Source of the DNA: an uncultured Spirochaetia bacterium
GTDB lineage: Bacteria > Spirochaetota > Spirochaetia > SZUA-6 > Bin103
Direction of reading: 5' to 3'
DNA: 64,000 nucleotides
NCBI GenBank assembly: GCA_958296075.1
Contig: CATQHW010000002.1
Span: forward strand, 1,426,001-1,490,000
The notes below the pieces were generated by a model. The model was not told where the DNA came from. It worked only from the letters and a program-made list of their open reading frames with translations, and made no database searches. A program made the translations under genes and the position numbers. This document shows, one piece after another, positions 8,111 through 16,722 of the stretch. Every line of letters begins with the position of its first letter. Positions within the stretch are counted from its first letter, which is position 1.

Positions 8111-8758
8111 ATGGCTCCGCGAACGCCCGCGGCCGAGCGCAGCAACGCCGAGTGGCTGTCGGCGCTCGCTCTGGAGTCGCCGGAGCGGCCGGCGGCGATT
8201 GAGGAACTGCGCCTGATCCTGGTGGCGGGGCTGCGCAGTGGACTGCTGAAGGGGCGCACCATGCGGCGGCGCGAGTTCGCCGAACAGGCCGAGGACTTCG
8301 TTCAGGAAGCGCTGGTCAGAATACTGGCTGGCCTCGACTCTTTCCGCGACGAGAGCCGCTTCGTCACCTGGGCGCACAAAATCGCCATCCGCGTCGCGCT
8401 CACCGAGCTGCGCCGCAAGCGCTGGAGCGACGTGTCGCTCGACACGCTGCTCGTCTCCTCGGAAGGGGAGTCGATCCCGCGCGCCCTGGCCGACCCGTCG
8501 GCCGGCCCGGAGGCCGCCGCGCGGCGCGCCGCCGGCCTGGACCGCGTGCTGCGCTATATCCGCGAGGACCTCACCGATAAGCAGCGCGCGGCCATGACCG
8601 CCGCCGTCCTGCGCGGCATGCCGCTTGAGGAGGTGGCGCGGCGCATGTCGATGAACCGCAACGCCCTCTACAAGTTGCTGCACGATGCGCGTAAGCGTTT
8701 GAAGAGCCGCATGCTCCAAGACGGTATAACCCCCGAAGACATACTGGCGGCATTCTGA
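8111..8758 (+). CDS. ECF-type RNA polymerase sigma factor
   Basis: A 215-aa sigma-70-family factor with only regions 2 and 4. Region 2 is seen as EDFVQEALVRILAGLDSFR followed by SRFVTWAHKIAIRVALTELRR. Region 4 is the helix-turn-helix MPLEEVARRMSMNRNALYKL with ARKRLKSRM. Such factors direct polymerase to a small regulon and are held by an anti-sigma factor, which the next gene supplies. The Arg/Ala-rich first 40 residues are outside the domains, so a start downstream of 8111 is possible. Confidence 0.9.
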   Translation: MAPRTPAAERSNAEWLSALALESPERPAAIEELRLILVAGLRSGLLKGRTMRRREFAEQAEDFVQEALVRILAGLDSFRDESRFVTWAHKIAIRVALTELRRKRWSDVSLDTLLVSSEGESIPRALADPSAGPEAAARRAAGLDRVLRYIREDLTDKQRAAMTAAVLRGMPLEEVARRMSMNRNALYKLLHDARKRLKSRMLQDGITPEDILAAF

Positions 8759-8779
8759 TGGGCGCGAAGGAGGCGAGCA

Positions 8780-9103
8780 GTGCCCGCGCGTAGTCGCGAT
8801 CCGTACCGCGCCCTCAAGGCCGCGCACGGCCGGCCGGCCCGCCCGAAGAGCCGCTCTGCGGCGCTGCAGGACGAGATGACACGGCTGGCTCGGGAGGCGC
8901 TGCGCGCCGCGCTGGACCTCACTGTCGACGAGGAACTCGACTGCGGCGAGTGCCACGAGCTGCTCGACCTGTTCGCGGAGATACACGCCGCCGGCCGGGA
9001 CGTGCGCGCGCTGATGCCGCTGGTCTACCTCCACCTGCAGGCGTGCGGCGACTGCTTCGAGGAGTTCGAGGCGTTGCGCCGCGTGGTCGCCGCCCGGCCA
9101 TGA
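8780..9103 (+). CDS. probable soluble zinc-binding anti-sigma factor (ZAS-like)
   Basis: A 107-aa protein 21 bases after the sigma factor, with GTG start and a strong AAGGAGG at 8767-8773. It contains a Cys (in ECHELLDLF) followed 27 residues later by HLQACGDC, which fits the H-x3-C-x2-C motif of zinc anti-sigma domains. There is no transmembrane segment, unlike most ZAS proteins, so it should act in the cytoplasm in the manner of RsrA or ChrR. The role is inferred from motif and position; overall similarity is not recognisable by eye. Its TGA overlaps the next ATG (ATGA). Confidence 0.7.
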   Translation: MPARSRDPYRALKAAHGRPARPKSRSAALQDEMTRLAREALRAALDLTVDEELDCGECHELLDLFAEIHAAGRDVRALMPLVYLHLQACGDCFEEFEALRRVVAARP

Positions 9104-9876
9104 CCGCCCCGGAACGGCCAATCCACGAACGACCAATCCACGAACGACGGGTCCGGCTGGTGCTGGCGGGACCGCGCGACGGGCGCAACGTCGGCTCGGT
9201 CTGCCGGGCGATGAAGACGATGGGGCTGCGCGACCTGCACATCGTGGCCGGCGACTTCGACCCCAGCGACGCGCGCGCGGCCGCCGTGCACGCCGCCGAC
9301 GTCTTCGATGCCGCGCTGCGCCCGCACTCCCTGCCGGAGGCGATCGCCGACTGCGACGAGGCGATCGCCGTCAGCCGCCGCCGCGGCAAGCGGCGCAAGC
9401 TGGCGCCGATGCCGCTCTCCCACCTGCCGGAACATCTGGCCGCCCGCGGTCCGGGCATCACCGCGTTGGTCTTCGGCACCGAGGCTACGGGGCTCCGCGA
9501 CGAGGAGATCGCCTGCTGCACCGGAATGCTGTCGATCCCCACCCATCCCGACTTCCCCTCGCTGAATCTCTCGCATGCGGCGCAGATCGTCACCTACGAG
9601 CTGTTTCGCGCCCGCGGCCGGCACGTCCCGGCCCGCTACTACGAACCGGTCGCCGTGGAGCAGGTCGATGCCGCGCTCGACCCGTTGCTCGACCTCCTGG
9701 CCGGCATCGACTTCTTCCGGCAGGCCGGCCCGGACGACCTGCGCGTGTTCCTGCGCGACGTGCTGTCGCGGGCGGCGCTGGCCGCCCCCGAGTGCGAGCG
9801 GCTGCGGACGCTCTTCCACAGCATGCGGGGCATCGTGCTGCACCGCCCTGAACGCCAACAGCCGGCGGGAGGCTGA
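9100..9876 (+). CDS. TrmH/SpoU family RNA methyltransferase, TrmJ-like
   Basis: A SPOUT-class 2'-O-methyltransferase of 258 aa resembling TrmJ, which methylates position 32 of tRNAs. Motifs are VRLVLAGPRDGRNVGSVCRAMKTMGL (motif 1), VFGTEATGLRDEEI (motif 2) and SIPTHPDFPSLNLSHAAQIVTYEL (motif 3, part of the knotted SAM site). A C-terminal helical extension continues from about residue 185. The first residues contain an exact tandem repeat, RPIHERPIHER, from a duplicated 15-base stretch. The ATG overlaps the previous stop by four bases. Confidence 0.88.
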   Translation: MTAPERPIHERPIHERRVRLVLAGPRDGRNVGSVCRAMKTMGLRDLHIVAGDFDPSDARAAAVHAADVFDAALRPHSLPEAIADCDEAIAVSRRRGKRRKLAPMPLSHLPEHLAARGPGITALVFGTEATGLRDEEIACCTGMLSIPTHPDFPSLNLSHAAQIVTYELFRARGRHVPARYYEPVAVEQVDAALDPLLDLLAGIDFFRQAGPDDLRVFLRDVLSRAALAAPECERLRTLFHSMRGIVLHRPERQQPAGG

Positions 9877-9880
9877 AGCC

Positions 9881-10984
9881 ATGGACTACCGGCTGCGCGA
9901 CGCCGGCGACCTGCCCAGCCCGGCTCTGCTGATCGACCTGGACCGGTTCGACCGCAACGCCGACCGCGTGATCGCGATGGCCGGATCGCCGGATCGGGTC
10001 TGGCCGCACGTGAAGACCCAGAAATCGGCCGACCTGACGCGCCGCCTGATGCGGCGCGGCTTTCGCCGCTTCAAGTGCACGACGATCGCCGAGGCGGAGA
10101 TGCTGGCCCGCGAGGAGGCGGAGGAGGCGCTGGTCGCCTATCAGCTTCTGGGACCGAACCCGCGGCGCCTGGCGGAGCTGGCCCGCCGCCACCGCGCCAC
10201 CCGGTTTTCGACGTTGGTGGACGACCCCGGCCCGCTGCGCGCGGCGGCGGCGGCGGCCACCGCCGCCGGGGTCACGATCGGCGTCATGCTCGACGTCGAC
10301 CTGGGCATGCACCGGACCGGCGTCGCGCCCGACGGCGACGCGGCGGTCGCCCTCTACCGGCTCATCGCCGATCTATCGGGCGTCGAGCCGGCCGGCCTGC
10401 ACGGCTACGACGGCCACAACCATCAGCGGAGCCGCGGCGACCGCGACGCCGCCTGCGATCGGGGGACCGCTTCGATCAAGGCGCTGAGGGCGAAGCTGCA
10501 GGCGGCCGGCCTGCCGGTGCCGCGGCGCATCATGGGCGGCACGCCGACCTTTCCCTGCCATGCCCGGCACGCGGACGCGGAGTTGTCGCCCGGCACCTGC
10601 TTCCTGCACGATCAGGGCTACGCCGACCTGTTCCCGGACCTGATCTTCGAGCACGCGGCGCTGCTGTTCACGCGGGTGCTGAGCGCCTCCACCCCCGGAT
10701 ACGTGACCTTCGACCTGGGCAACAAGGCGATCGCCGCCGACCCGCGCGGCGAGCGGGGCCGCTTTCTGGCGATCGACGGCGCTCGCACGCTGATCCACAA
10801 CGAGGAGCACTGGCTGCTGGCGGTCTCTCCCGACGTGCGGTTCCGGGTCGGCGAGGAGCACTACGTGGTGCCCACGCACGTATGCCCGTGCGTGGCGTTG
10901 CACCGGCAGTTCCACGCCGTGCGGGACGGCCGCGTGCAGGCGGCGTGGGAGGTGAGCGCCCGCGACCGGGCGCTCACCGTCTGA
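9881..10984 (+). CDS. D-threonine aldolase-like PLP enzyme (alanine racemase fold)
   Basis: A 367-aa fold-type III PLP enzyme. The N-terminal barrel begins LPSPALLIDLDRFDRNADRV, and the PLP lysine is in WPHVKTQKS near residue 46. The C-terminal domain is of the D-serine-dehydratase type and ends with a metal site, PTHVCPCVALH. The family includes D-threonine aldolase (D-threonine to glycine and acetaldehyde) and D-serine dehydratase; I cannot separate these by eye. ATG 9881 lies four bases after the previous stop, so it is in the sigma factor transcription unit. Confidence 0.83.
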   Translation: MDYRLRDAGDLPSPALLIDLDRFDRNADRVIAMAGSPDRVWPHVKTQKSADLTRRLMRRGFRRFKCTTIAEAEMLAREEAEEALVAYQLLGPNPRRLAELARRHRATRFSTLVDDPGPLRAAAAAATAAGVTIGVMLDVDLGMHRTGVAPDGDAAVALYRLIADLSGVEPAGLHGYDGHNHQRSRGDRDAACDRGTASIKALRAKLQAAGLPVPRRIMGGTPTFPCHARHADAELSPGTCFLHDQGYADLFPDLIFEHAALLFTRVLSASTPGYVTFDLGNKAIAADPRGERGRFLAIDGARTLIHNEEHWLLAVSPDVRFRVGEEHYVVPTHVCPCVALHRQFHAVRDGRVQAAWEVSARDRALTV

Positions 10985-10987
10985 CCG

Positions 10988-12955
10988 ATGTACGGCCGGT
11001 TCGGCGGCGTGGGAGGCGGCATCGGCCTCCTGCTCCGCCACGGGGATGATCAGGCGCGCCCGCAGATCAACCGCGCGCTGCTGCGGCGGGTACTCGGCTA
11101 CGCGCGGCCCTACGCGGGCCGGATCGCGCTCCTGTTCGCCAGCATCGTCACCACCATCGGCCTGGGGCTGCTCACGCCGCTGATCCTGCGCGACCTGATC
11201 GATACCGCCCTGCCGCAGAAGGACGCGGCGCGGCTGAACCTGCTGGCCGCCGGCCTGGTCGCCATACCGGTGGCCAGCGCGGCGATCCGCGTCTGGCAGC
11301 GGAAGCTCGACGCCACGATCGGTTCCGGGATCATCCTCGACCTGCGCGCGGCGCTCTACGCCCACCTGCAGCGCATGTCGTTGCGCTTCTTCACCAGCAA
11401 CAAGACCGGCGAGCTGATGAGCCGGCTCAACACCGACGTCATCGGCGCGCAGAGCGCCGTCACCAACACCCTGGTGGAGGTCACCACGAACCTCATCTCG
11501 GTCGCCGGCACGCTGGCGGTAATGCTCGCCATCGAGTGGCGTCTGACCGCGCTGGGCCTTGCCGTGCTGCCGGTCTTCCTGTTGCTCGGCCGGCGCTTCG
11601 GGGCGGCGCTGCGCGAGGTCTCCCGCGCGGTGATGGAACGCAACGCGCGCATGAACGCCATCATGGGCGAGACGCTCAACGTCAGCGGCCTGCTGCTGGT
11701 CAAGCTGTTCGGGCGCCGCCGGGAGGAGCAGCGGCGCTTCGGCGAGCAAGCGGGAGCGGTGCGCGACCTCAGCATCCGGCAGGCGGTGATCGGCAGCCGT
11801 TTCTTCGTGCTCATGGGTATCGCCACGGCGGTCGGCACGGCGGCGATCTACCTGGCCGGCGGCCACCTGCACATACGCGGCGGACTGACGATCGGCACCG
11901 TGGTCGCCTTCAGCACCTACCTGACCCAGCTCTACGGACCGCTGCGCTCGCTGAGCAACGTTGTGGTCGTGGTGGCCCAGTCGCTGGTGAGCTTCGAGCG
12001 GGTCTTCGAGGTGCTCGACCTGCCGGTCGACATCCGGGAGTCGCCGCGCGCGCATCGCCTGGACCGGGCCGAGGGGCGGCTGGAGTTCCGCGACGTCAGC
12101 TTTCGCTACGAACGCGACGAGCAGCTCCTGCTCAGCGAGGCGCGCCGCGCCGCGCGGGTCGAGGACATGGCGTTCACCGCGACCGGCGGCGAGCCGGCAT
12201 CAGGCAGGCCGGGTCGCCGCGGGCCGGGCGGCGAGCGCGCCGCACCGTCGCGCTCGGCCGCCCATCAGGCGCGCGAGTGGGCGTTGGCGTACGTGAGCTT
12301 CGCCGTCGAGCCGGGGCGGAGCGCGGCGGTGGTGGGACCGAGCGGCGCCGGCAAGACGACGCTCACCTACCTGATCCCGCGCCTCTACGACCCGGCCGGC
12401 GGGACGATCCTGCTCGACGGCCGCGACACGCGCGAGTTGACCATGGAGTCGCTGGCCGCGCAGATCGGCATGGTGACCCAGGAGCCGTACCTGTTCCACG
12501 ACTCGGTCCGCGCCAATCTGTTGTACGCCTGTCCCGGCGCCGATGAGGCGCGCGTCGCCGACGCCTGCCGCGCCGCCAACATCCACGATTTCATCGCCGC
12601 GCTGCCATCCGGCTACGACACGGTGGTCGGCGAACGCGGCTACCGCCTCTCCGGGGGCGAGAAGCAGCGCCTCGCCATCGCCCGGGTGATCCTCAAGGAC
12701 CCGCGCGTGTTGATCCTGGACGAGGCGACCAGCCACCTCGACACCCGTTCGGAGGCGCTGATCCAGGAGGCGCTGCCCCGCGTGGTGGCGGGCCGGACGT
12801 CGATCATCATCGCCCATCGCCTGAGCACGATACTGGCCGCCGATCTCATCCTGGTGCTCGACCGCGGCCGGGTGGTGGAGCGCGGCACGCACGCCGAGTT
12901 GAGCGCCGCCGGCGGCCTCTATCAGCGGCTGTACGAGACCCAGTTCCGCCGGTAA
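10988..12955 (+). CDS. ABC transporter, fused permease-ATPase (type I exporter half)
   Basis: A 655-aa half-transporter: six transmembrane helices (about residues 37-330), then the nucleotide-binding domain with Walker A GPSGAGKTTL, Q-loop VTQEPYLF, signature LSGGEKQRLAIARV, Walker B VLILDEATSHLD and switch IAHRLST. It would export a lipid, peptide or drug as a dimer. Odd feature: between the first strand of the ATPase domain (LEFRDVSFRYERDEQ) and the strand before Walker A there is an extra stretch of about 50 residues rich in Ala, Arg and Gly, absent from usual exporters. It is three bases after the PLP enzyme, in the same run. Confidence 0.9.
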   Translation: MYGRFGGVGGGIGLLLRHGDDQARPQINRALLRRVLGYARPYAGRIALLFASIVTTIGLGLLTPLILRDLIDTALPQKDAARLNLLAAGLVAIPVASAAIRVWQRKLDATIGSGIILDLRAALYAHLQRMSLRFFTSNKTGELMSRLNTDVIGAQSAVTNTLVEVTTNLISVAGTLAVMLAIEWRLTALGLAVLPVFLLLGRRFGAALREVSRAVMERNARMNAIMGETLNVSGLLLVKLFGRRREEQRRFGEQAGAVRDLSIRQAVIGSRFFVLMGIATAVGTAAIYLAGGHLHIRGGLTIGTVVAFSTYLTQLYGPLRSLSNVVVVVAQSLVSFERVFEVLDLPVDIRESPRAHRLDRAEGRLEFRDVSFRYERDEQLLLSEARRAARVEDMAFTATGGEPASGRPGRRGPGGERAAPSRSAAHQAREWALAYVSFAVEPGRSAAVVGPSGAGKTTLTYLIPRLYDPAGGTILLDGRDTRELTMESLAAQIGMVTQEPYLFHDSVRANLLYACPGADEARVADACRAANIHDFIAALPSGYDTVVGERGYRLSGGEKQRLAIARVILKDPRVLILDEATSHLDTRSEALIQEALPRVVAGRTSIIIAHRLSTILAADLILVLDRGRVVERGTHAELSAAGGLYQRLYETQFRR

Positions 12956-13025
12956 GATGCACCGGCGGTCACCCCGCGCGCGGGGGGGCCGAGCGAGAAG
13001 ACCAGACCCGAAGAGGATTGGAGCG

Positions 13026-13901
13026 TTGAGCACAAGTTCACAGTTCGCGGCACCACGAACCCTCGATGAGGCGACGGCCCTGCTGGCGCGGCACGGCACG
13101 GCCGCCCGCGTGGTCGCCGGAGCCACCGACCTGATGGTGCAGGTCCGCATCGTCGGCGCCTACCCCGAGCGCTACGTCGACATCAAGCAGATACCCGAAG
13201 TCAACGTCATCGACCTGCGGGCCGATCACCTGCAACTCGGCGCGGCCGTCTCCTGCGCGGCGCTGAGCGAACGGGAGGACGTCCGCGCCGCCTTTCCCGG
13301 CTTGGTGGAGGCGGCGGAGTTGATCGGCTCCACGCAGATACAGAGCCGCGCCACCCTGGGCGGCAACCTGTGCAACGCCAGCCCGGCCGCCGACACGGTG
13401 CCGGCGCTGATGGCGCTCGACGCGCAGGCGGTGATCGCCGGTCCGGGCGGCACGCGCACGGTCAAGGTGACCGACGTGCCGGCCGGCCCCGGCGCCACCT
13501 CGCTCGCGGACGGCGAGATCGTCGTCGCCTTTCGCATCCCGGTGCCGCCGGCCCGCTCGGCCGACGCCTACCAGCGGTTCATCCCGCGCACGGAGATGGA
13601 CATCGCGGTGGTCGGCGTGGGCGTGAGCGTGACGGTGGACGCGTCCGGCGCCTGCACGGCGGCGCGCGTCGCGCTCGGCGCGGTCGCGCCCACCGCGTTC
13701 GTCGCGGAGGAAGCGGGCGCCGCCCTGGTCGGCACCGATCTGGACGACGCCGCGCTGGCGGAGGCGGGGCGGCGGGCGTCGGAGGCCGCGCGGCCGATCA
13801 GCGACCGCCGCGGCACCGCCGAGTTCCGGCGCGACGTGACCGCGGTACTGACCCGACGGACCGCTGCCGCCGCGCGCGACCGCGCGCTGGCGCGTACCTG
13901 A
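13026..13901 (+). CDS. molybdenum hydroxylase FAD-binding subunit (second copy)
   Basis: A 291-aa FAD subunit of the xanthine dehydrogenase family: ARVVAGATDLMVQ (first FAD motif) and STQIQSRATLGGNLCNASPAADT (second). It differs strongly from the copy at 3.2 kb, so the two are not a recent duplication. It leads the set FAD subunit - Fe-S subunit - large subunit. TTG 13026 is chosen because the domain starts right after it; ATG 12957 would add a low-complexity Arg-rich leader. The 70 bases between the ABC transporter and this start show nothing else recognisable. Confidence 0.88.
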   Translation: MSTSSQFAAPRTLDEATALLARHGTAARVVAGATDLMVQVRIVGAYPERYVDIKQIPEVNVIDLRADHLQLGAAVSCAALSEREDVRAAFPGLVEAAELIGSTQIQSRATLGGNLCNASPAADTVPALMALDAQAVIAGPGGTRTVKVTDVPAGPGATSLADGEIVVAFRIPVPPARSADAYQRFIPRTEMDIAVVGVGVSVTVDASGACTAARVALGAVAPTAFVAEEAGAALVGTDLDDAALAEAGRRASEAARPISDRRGTAEFRRDVTAVLTRRTAAAARDRALART

Positions 13902-13926
13902 CACACGAGAGAGGGACCAGAAACGA

Positions 13927-14397
13927 ATGGCCAAGATTCACGTAGAGACGACCATCAACGGCGACCCGACCGAGTTCCTGTGTGAGGCGCAGCAGAGCCT
14001 CTCCGAGGTGCTGCGGGAAGAGTTGCACCTGTTCGGCACCAAGGAAGGCTGCACCACCGGCGACTGCGGCGCGTGTACGGTCGTCATGGACGGACGCATC
14101 GTCTGCTCCTGTCTGGTGCTCGCCGCCGAAGCCCAGCGGAAGAGCATCCACACGATCGAGGGGGTCGCCGACGGCGAGACGTTGCATCCCCTCCAGGAGG
14201 CGTTCCTGGAGAACGCGGCGCTGCAGTGCGGCATATGCACGCCGGGCTTCATCGTCGCCGCCAAGAACCTGCTGGAACGGAACCCGAATCCGTCCGAGCA
14301 GGAGATACGCTACTGGCTGGCCGGCAATCTGTGCCGCTGCACCGGCTACGACAAGATCATTCGCGCGGTGCAGCAGGCCGCCGCGGCAATCGGCTAA
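13927..14397 (+). CDS. molybdenum hydroxylase [2Fe-2S] subunit (second copy)
   Basis: A 156-aa small subunit. Cys42, Cys47, Cys50 and Cys62 bind the ferredoxin-type cluster; Cys101, Cys104, Cys136 and Cys138 (QCGIC, LCRCTGY) bind the second. It carries electrons between the molybdopterin subunit that follows and the FAD subunit that precedes. It starts at ATG 25 bases after the FAD subunit, with an AGAGAGGGA upstream. Confidence 0.93.
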   Translation: MAKIHVETTINGDPTEFLCEAQQSLSEVLREELHLFGTKEGCTTGDCGACTVVMDGRIVCSCLVLAAEAQRKSIHTIEGVADGETLHPLQEAFLENAALQCGICTPGFIVAAKNLLERNPNPSEQEIRYWLAGNLCRCTGYDKIIRAVQQAAAAIG

Positions 14398-14414
14398 GAG
14401 GGTTAGGGAAAACG

Positions 14415-16712
14415 ATGGCTCAGACGAACGGCAAGAACGGCTCCGGCAACGGCTTCAAGGTCCTCGGCACCCGGCCGATCCGCCACGACGGCATCGACAA
14501 GGTGACCGGGCACGCCAACTACGGCGCCGACCTGTCGCTGCCCGGCATGTTGCACGCGAAGTTCCTGCGCAGCCCCCACGCGCACGCGCGCATCCTCTCC
14601 GTCGACACCTCCAAGGCGGAGGCGATGCCCGGCGTCAAGGCGGTGGTGACCGGCGACGACTTTCCGCCGCCGCCGACCGGCATCGCCGAGTCGGGCGAGA
14701 CGCCGGCCGATTACTCCGACTTGGCGCGCAACGTGATGGCGCAGGACAAGGCGCTCTATCACGGCCACGCGATCGCCGCCGTGGCTGCCACCACCGTCCG
14801 GCAGGCGGAAGAGGCGGTCAAGCGGATCATCGTCGAGTACGACGTGCTGCCGCCGGTGCTCGACGTGCGCGACGCCATGCGCGATGGCGCGCCGGTGCTG
14901 CATGAGTCGATGCGCACCAAGGGGCTCGCCGACGCTCCCGACCGCCCCACCAACGTCGCCAGCTATTCGGTCTACGAGCTGGGTGACGTCGATGCCGGGT
15001 TCGCCGCCGCCGACGTGGTGATCGAGCGCGAGCACACCGTGAACACGGTCCATCAGGGCTACATCGAGCCGCACGCCGCGGTGGTGCGCAGCAGCGAGGA
15101 CGGTCAGGTGACGATCTGGGCCTCCAGCCAGGGCCACTTCATGATCCGCGAGCTCTCCGCGCAGCTCCTGCACCTCGACATCTCCCAGATCAAGGTGATC
15201 CCCGCCGAGATCGGCGGCGGCTTCGGCGGCAAGACGACCGTCTACCTGGAGCCGGTCGGCATCCTGCTGTCGCGCAAGGCGGACCGGCCGGTGAAGCTGG
15301 TGATGACCCGCGAAGAGGTGTTTCGCGGCTCCGGTCCGGCGCCGGCATCCTACATCCGCTGCAAGCTCGGCGCCACCCGCGACGGCCGGTTGACCGCCGG
15401 CTACGCCTACATGGCGTACGAGGCGGGTGCCTTCCCCGGCTCCGCGGTCGGGGCGGGCATGATGGGCATCTTCGCTCCCTATGACCTGCCGAACCTCAGG
15501 ATCGAAGGCTACGACGTGTGCGTGAACAAGCCGAAGTCGGCCGCGTACCGGGCGCCGGGGGCTCCCAACGCTTCCTTCTCGGCAGAGACCATCCTGGAGG
15601 AGATCGCTGAGAAGCTCCGCGTCGACTCGCTCGACATCCGGTTGCGCAACGCCGCCGTCGAAGGGGTCGTCAACGCCACCGGCGTGGCATGGCCGCGCAT
15701 CGGCCTGCAGGAGACGCTGGAGGCCGCGCGGGAGCATTCCCACTACAGCGCGCCGCTCGGACCGAACCAGGGGCGTGGCGTCGCCGCCGGTTGGTGGATG
15801 AATGCCGGCGGGCTGTCGTCGGCGACGCTGCAGATCAACGAGGACGGCACCGCCTCGGTCGCCGAGGGGAGCCCCGACATCGGCGGCACGCGCGCGGTGA
15901 TGGCGATGATCGTCTCCGAGGAACTCGGCATCCCGGTCGACAAGGTGCGTCCGCTGGTGGCCGACACCGAATCGGTCGCCTATACCGGGGTGACCGGCGG
16001 CAGCCGCGTCGCCTACGCCACCGGCTGGGCGGTCACCAACGCCTGCCGCGACGCCATCCGGCAGATGCGCGAGTGCGCGGCCCGCGTCTGGGAGGTCGAC
16101 GCCGAGCGGGTGGAGTGGTCCGACGGCAAGGCGATCCTCTCCGGCGACGGCAAGGAGCTGACCCTCAAGGAGATCGTCGCCGAGGCGCACGCCACCGGCG
16201 GCATGATCACCTCCGCCAGCTCGATCAACGCGCCCGGCGCGGCGGCGGCCTTCGGGACCCACGTCGCCGACGTCGAAGTCGATCCGGAGACCGGCCGCGT
16301 CCTGGTCACCCGCTACACGGTCTGCCAGGACGCCGGCAAGGCGCTGCACCCGTCCTACGTCGAGGGACAGATGCAGGGCGGCGCCGCGCAGGGCATCGGC
16401 TGGGCGATCAACGAGGAGTACGTCTTCGATGCCGACGGCGTGATGGAGAACGCCGGCTTCCTCGACTACCGCATGCCGGTCGCCCTCGACCTGCCGATGA
16501 TCGACACGGTGATCGTGGAGGTGCCCAACCCCCGGCATCCATACGGCGTGCGGGGCGTGGGCGAGGTGCCGATCGTGCCGCCGATCGCCGCGATCGCCAA
16601 CGCCATCTACGCGGCGGCCGGCGTGCGCATGACCGCCTGCCCGATGTCGCCTCCGCGCGTGCTGGCCGCGCTCAAGAAGCAGGCCCGCTCGCCGCAGGCG
16701 GCGGCCGGCTAG
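14415..16712 (+). CDS. molybdenum hydroxylase large (molybdopterin) subunit, xanthine dehydrogenase/aldehyde oxidase family
   Basis: The 765-aa catalytic subunit, complete from ATG 14415. It has the N-terminal RPIRHDGIDKVTGHANYGAD, the cofactor loop EIGGGFGGK, and the catalytic glutamate in GVRGVGEVPIVPP near the C-terminus. The active-site loop reads AYRAPGAP. Form I CO dehydrogenase has AYRCSFR with an essential Cys, so despite the Cox-like neighbours this should not oxidise CO. It more probably hydroxylates an aldehyde, purine or N-heterocycle. It is the only large subunit in the window, against two small and two FAD subunits. The cytoplasmic enzyme needs Mo-cofactor and probably XdhC at 1-2 kb. 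Confidence 0.92.
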   Translation: MAQTNGKNGSGNGFKVLGTRPIRHDGIDKVTGHANYGADLSLPGMLHAKFLRSPHAHARILSVDTSKAEAMPGVKAVVTGDDFPPPPTGIAESGETPADYSDLARNVMAQDKALYHGHAIAAVAATTVRQAEEAVKRIIVEYDVLPPVLDVRDAMRDGAPVLHESMRTKGLADAPDRPTNVASYSVYELGDVDAGFAAADVVIEREHTVNTVHQGYIEPHAAVVRSSEDGQVTIWASSQGHFMIRELSAQLLHLDISQIKVIPAEIGGGFGGKTTVYLEPVGILLSRKADRPVKLVMTREEVFRGSGPAPASYIRCKLGATRDGRLTAGYAYMAYEAGAFPGSAVGAGMMGIFAPYDLPNLRIEGYDVCVNKPKSAAYRAPGAPNASFSAETILEEIAEKLRVDSLDIRLRNAAVEGVVNATGVAWPRIGLQETLEAAREHSHYSAPLGPNQGRGVAAGWWMNAGGLSSATLQINEDGTASVAEGSPDIGGTRAVMAMIVSEELGIPVDKVRPLVADTESVAYTGVTGGSRVAYATGWAVTNACRDAIRQMRECAARVWEVDAERVEWSDGKAILSGDGKELTLKEIVAEAHATGGMITSASSINAPGAAAAFGTHVADVEVDPETGRVLVTRYTVCQDAGKALHPSYVEGQMQGGAAQGIGWAINEEYVFDADGVMENAGFLDYRMPVALDLPMIDTVIVEVPNPRHPYGVRGVGEVPIVPPIAAIANAIYAAAGVRMTACPMSPPRVLAALKKQARSPQAAAG

Positions 16713-16722
16713 GCGCGGCGGC

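Noticed and set aside
14415-16712. Large subunit considered as aerobic CO dehydrogenase
   Set aside because: The AYRCSFR loop with its essential Cys is absent; the loop is AYRAPGAP.
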